Origin: Candidatus Zhuqueibacterota bacterium
Lineage (GTDB): Bacteria > Zhuqueibacterota > QNDG01
DNA length: 7,870 bases
Assembly: GCA_003645915.1 (NCBI GenBank)
Contig: QNDG01000043.1
Location: 1-7,870, forward strand
Direction: 5' to 3'
In this document: in pieces, positions 6,058-7,870 of the stretch
How the letters are laid out: the number at the start of each line of letters is the position of its first letter
How positions within the stretch are numbered: the first letter of the stretch is position 1
Notes under the pieces: generated by a model
The model's database searches: none
What the model was told of the DNA's origin: nothing
What the model saw: only the letters and a program-made list of their open reading frames with translations
Made by a program: the position numbers and the translations under genes

Positions 6058-7071
6058 TCAAGCTGAATCTCTTATAATAAGTTTTGTTCTTAATGTTTTT
6101 ATTTTATGGCGTCTATCTTTTTCGGGGTTATTAATCTCATCAAGCAGCATCTTCGCAGCAGTAACTCCCATCTCGTACGCTGGCTGAGAAACAGTTGTCA
6201 ATGGGGGATCAATTAATGAAACTATAGCATTATCACTGAACCCTACAACACCTATGTCATCTGGAATTTTTATCCCGGATTCTCTTGCTGCCATGTAAAC
6301 ACCTATTGCCACAGGATCATTAACAGCAAAAATTGCATCCGGTCGGTTTAAAGATTTAAACAGCCTTTTGGCTCCTATAACACCATCTTCTTCGTTCATA
6401 CCTCCTTTAATTATCAGGGACTCGTCAGGTTGTATGTTATGGCGCTTATGTGCATTAAGATATCCTTTAAGCCTCTTTCTGCTTAACGAAAGGTACTCCG
6501 GTCCGCCAATGTGGGCAATTCTCTTATATCCCTTTTTAATAAGAAACTCAACTGCAGTCAGAGCCCCACCGTAATCATCAACTATTACTTTTGTCGCGTC
6601 TATATCATCGCATACTCTGTCAAAAAATACAACAGGTATATTTCTGCGCTGAAGAAGCTTAAAATGTTCGGAATTTTTTGTGGTTTGAGAAACCGATGCA
6701 ACAAGTCCTGCAATTCTGTTTGAAATCAGAACATGAGTGTTTATCTTTTCTCTTTCGTAATCTTCATTTGATTTGCACACAATAATAGTGAAACCTGCTG
6801 AATATGCAATATCTTCAATCCCGTTTAATGCAGAAGAGAAAAAATCATGTTTGATCTCAGGAACAATAACGCCTATCGTGTTTGTTCTTCTCTTTTTCAG
6901 GCTCTGTGCAATACTGTCAGGATGATAATCAAGCTTTTTTGCAAGTGCTTCAACCTTTTCTCTTGTTTCCTGACTTATATCGGGATGATGCCTTAATGCT
7001 CTTGATACAGTTGATGTTGATACCTTTAATTTCTTTGCAATATCTTTTAAAGTAATTTGTGTGTCACGCAT
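6058..7071 (-). CDS. LacI-family transcriptional regulator
   Basis: A 337-residue one-component regulator of the usual LacI length, expected to bind DNA as a dimer or tetramer and to respond to a small ligand, usually a sugar or nucleobase. The N-terminal helix-turn-helix is ITLKDIAKKLKVSTSTVSRAL (6-26), with recognition helix STSTVSRAL. The hinge region is LDYHPDSIAQSLKKRRTNTIGVIVP (47-71), with the minor-groove-inserting Leu at L58. The periplasmic-binding-protein-like core follows: FFDRVCDD (149-156), VIVDDYGGA (162-170), KRIAHIGGP (183-191), RPDAIFAVNDPVAIGV (243-258), DDIGVVGFSD (271-280), and PLTTVSQPAYEMG (290-302). All standard parts are intact. ATG 7071 is 7 bases after the dut stop, with AGGAAAG (7082-7088) as a distant ribosome binding site, so it is probably co-transcribed with dut. 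No sugar gene adjoins it, so the ligand and target genes are unknown. Confidence 0.93.
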   Translation of the reverse strand: MRDTQITLKDIAKKLKVSTSTVSRALRHHPDISQETREKVEALAKKLDYHPDSIAQSLKKRRTNTIGVIVPEIKHDFFSSALNGIEDIAYSAGFTIIVCKSNEDYEREKINTHVLISNRIAGLVASVSQTTKNSEHFKLLQRRNIPVVFFDRVCDDIDATKVIVDDYGGALTAVEFLIKKGYKRIAHIGGPEYLSLSRKRLKGYLNAHKRHNIQPDESLIIKGGMNEEDGVIGAKRLFKSLNRPDAIFAVNDPVAIGVYMAARESGIKIPDDIGVVGFSDNAIVSLIDPPLTTVSQPAYEMGVTAAKMLLDEINNPEKDRRHKIKTLRTKLIIRDSA

Positions 7072-7078
7072 TAATAAA

Positions 7079-7528
7079 TTACTTTCCTGTTGAACCGAAA
7101 CCGCCGCTGCTTCTGCGGCTGCTGTTTAATTTGTCAACTTCTTCCAGTAAAACAGATTCAAATTTTGTTATTACGAGCTGTGCTATTCGCTCACCTCGTT
7201 TTATTATAAAATCATCTTTCCCGAAGTTAAACAAAATAACACAAACTTCACCTCTGTAATCAGAATCAATTGTTCCGGGAGCATTTAAAACACCTATTCC
7301 ATGTTTTAAAGCAAGACCGCTTCTTGGTCTGACCTGTCCCTCATATCCTTCCGGAATAGCAAGATATAATCCTGTTGGAATCAAACTTATAGTTCCGGGC
7401 TTAATAATAACCTGCTCATCAACAGCCGCCCTGAGATCCATACCTGAAGAACCTTTGGTTTGATATTCAGGTAGAGGAATATCTCTGCAATCATCTTTTC
7501 TTTTAACAGTAACAACAGTTTTTTTCAT
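7079..7528 (-). CDS. dut: Deoxyuridine 5'-triphosphate nucleotidohydrolase (trimeric dUTPase)
   Basis: A cytoplasmic enzyme that hydrolyses dUTP to dUMP and pyrophosphate, keeping uracil out of DNA and supplying dUMP for thymidylate. The 149 residues match the homotrimeric dUTPase family, and all five motifs are intact: motif 1 SGMDLRAA (28-35), motif 2 [11 protein letters not shown] (67-77), motif 3 [10 protein letters not shown] (85-94) with probable general base Asp88 and substrate-binding Tyr91, motif 4 [10 protein letters not shown] (111-120), and motif 5 [10 protein letters not shown] (139-148), the flexible C-terminal arm that closes over the phosphates. The start ATG at 7528 overlaps the stop of the preceding 63-residue gene as ATGA, and only a distant GGAG lies upstream, so translation is probably coupled to that gene. 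Confidence 0.97.
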   Translation of the reverse strand: MKKTVVTVKRKDDCRDIPLPEYQTKGSSGMDLRAAVDEQVIIKPGTISLIPTGLYLAIPEGYEGQVRPRSGLALKHGIGVLNAPGTIDSDYRGEVCVILFNFGKDDFIIKRGERIAQLVITKFESVLLEEVDKLNSSRRSSGGFGSTGK

Positions 7529-7716
7529 TTCTTATCTGAATCTCCGCTGACTAGTTTGTTTAACAATAATCTCTGCTCATCAGTCAGTCTTTTGGCAGCA
7601 GAATAGTCGTTCTTTTTTAATGCTTTTTTAATCAGATCATCTAATTCCTTTATTCGCTGCTTGTCCGATTCATTTTCTGTAAAATCAAACAAATTTGTCT
7701 GCACGGGTCTTTTCAT
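7525..7716 (-). CDS. Small UVR-like helical protein with N-terminal QxxLF peptide
   Basis: A 63-residue, highly charged, soluble protein without a recognised name. Residues about 20-56 form a predicted helical hairpin, with [20 protein letters not shown] (25-44) and then [12 protein letters not shown]. Its spacing of Leu, Ala, Asp-Tyr, Ala and the -D-x-x--L end resembles the UVR motif of UvrB, UvrC and similar proteins, where such hairpins mediate protein contacts. The N-terminus carries QTNLFDF (6-12), which fits the bacterial sliding-clamp-binding consensus QxxLF. Both assignments are inference from short motifs. It is preferred as a real gene because ATG 7716 has GGGGA (7722-7726) six bases upstream, sits just behind a promoter-like sequence, and its stop overlaps the dut start by ATGA. 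A role alongside dUTPase in DNA upkeep is possible but unproven. Confidence 0.75.
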   Translation of the reverse strand: MKRPVQTNLFDFTENESDKQRIKELDDLIKKALKKNDYSAAKRLTDEQRLLLNKLVSGDSDKK

Positions 7717-7741
7717 ATTTATCCCCGATATTTAACAGAGT

Positions 7742-7769
7742 ATTATTTTAAATGTAATAAAATTTTCAA
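7742..7769 (-). promoter_or_regulatory. Putative sigma-70-like promoter of the dut operon
   Basis: Minus-strand TTGAAA (7764-7769), 16 bases, then AATAAT (7742-7747): five of six matches at each hexamer. Initiation would fall near 7735, leaving a leader of about 20 bases that contains the GGGGA ribosome binding site of the 63-residue gene. Position and spacing fit well, but AT-rich sequence weakens the case. Confidence 0.45.
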
Positions 7770-7787
7770 CTATAGAACAATTTAAAA

Positions 7788-7807
7788 CTTTATTTGAAAA
7801 AATAAAG
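7788..7807. terminator. Small AT-rich hairpin, possible weak terminator or operator
   Basis: CTTTATTT (7788-7795) and AAATAAAG (7800-7807) form a perfect 8-bp stem closed by GAAA on the plus strand (TTTC on the minus strand). It lies between the possible gene end at 7835 and the dut-operon promoter. Only the outer pair and the G-C content of one base pair strengthen it, and the following bases are only partly T-rich, so intrinsic termination would be weak. An operator is an alternative. Confidence 0.3.
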
Positions 7808-7834
7808 CAATATTTTTATTCCGATTATTTGAAA

Positions 7835-7870
7835 TTATGCTGGTACAACATTTTCCCGGAATTGGTATAC
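7835..7870 (-). CDS. Possible C-terminal tail of an upstream gene (partial)
   Basis: From the right edge one minus-strand frame reads VYQFRENVVPA and stops at TAA (7835-7837). The composition is protein-like and the position, just before a hairpin and the dut-operon promoter, fits the end of another gene in the same direction. Eleven residues are too few to identify it, and the other frames are also open for some distance. Confidence 0.2.
   Translation of the reverse strand, partial: VYQFRENVVPA

Noticed and set aside
1..7870. Search for CRISPR arrays, tRNA or rRNA genes, insertion sequences and toxin-antitoxin pairs
   Set aside because: No regularly spaced repeats, tRNA-like folds, transposase motifs or paired small-gene signatures were seen; the 63-residue gene has no toxin or antitoxin features.

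Overview
The window is an AT-rich (roughly one third G+C by eye), densely coded bacterial segment in which every supportable gene lies on the minus strand, so transcription runs from the right edge to the left. The GWxTD/TPR protein, the TonB-type energy transducer and lipoproteins all point to a Gram-negative (two-membrane) bacterium of the wider Bacteroidota / Ignavibacteria / FCB-type candidate-phylum sphere. Several genes have clear GGAGG-like ribosome binding sites and the two best promoters look like ordinary sigma-70 sites without the Bacteroidota TAnnTTTG box. That argues mildly against a typical Bacteroidota and for a neighbouring lineage. The exact phylum cannot be fixed from the sequence alone.

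Right block (about 6058-7870): a probable three-gene operon. It starts with a 63-residue protein carrying a UVR-like helical segment and an N-terminal QxxLF peptide. This overlaps dut (dUTPase, all five motifs intact) by an ATGA, and dut is followed 7 bases later by a LacI-family repressor. A sigma-70-like promoter and a ribosome binding site sit directly in front. The last 36 bases may hold the tail of another minus-strand gene.

Middle block (about 3714-6057): three singly spaced genes. A 363-base gene-free stretch with an 11-bp inverted repeat separates the LacI gene from a membrane-anchored, pseudopilin-like protein of 157 residues. Next come purC (SAICAR synthase, with its own promoter and a near-perfect ribosome binding site) and a GNAT acetyltransferase.

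Left block (1-3549): a tight envelope operon. A TonB-family energy transducer is followed within about 10 bases by a large secreted TPR/GWxTD-domain protein and then, 12 bases on, by a lipoprotein alpha/beta hydrolase of the CE1/feruloyl-esterase-like type that runs off the left edge. The three probably act together in the periplasm or at the outer membrane, but no ExbB/ExbD or TonB-dependent receptor is in view. Most of the window is ordinary accessory and housekeeping content. The most interesting items are the tiny UVR-like/QxxLF protein coupled to dut, the TonB-GWxTD-esterase operon with a degenerate GWxTD signature, and the orphan pseudopilin-like protein.
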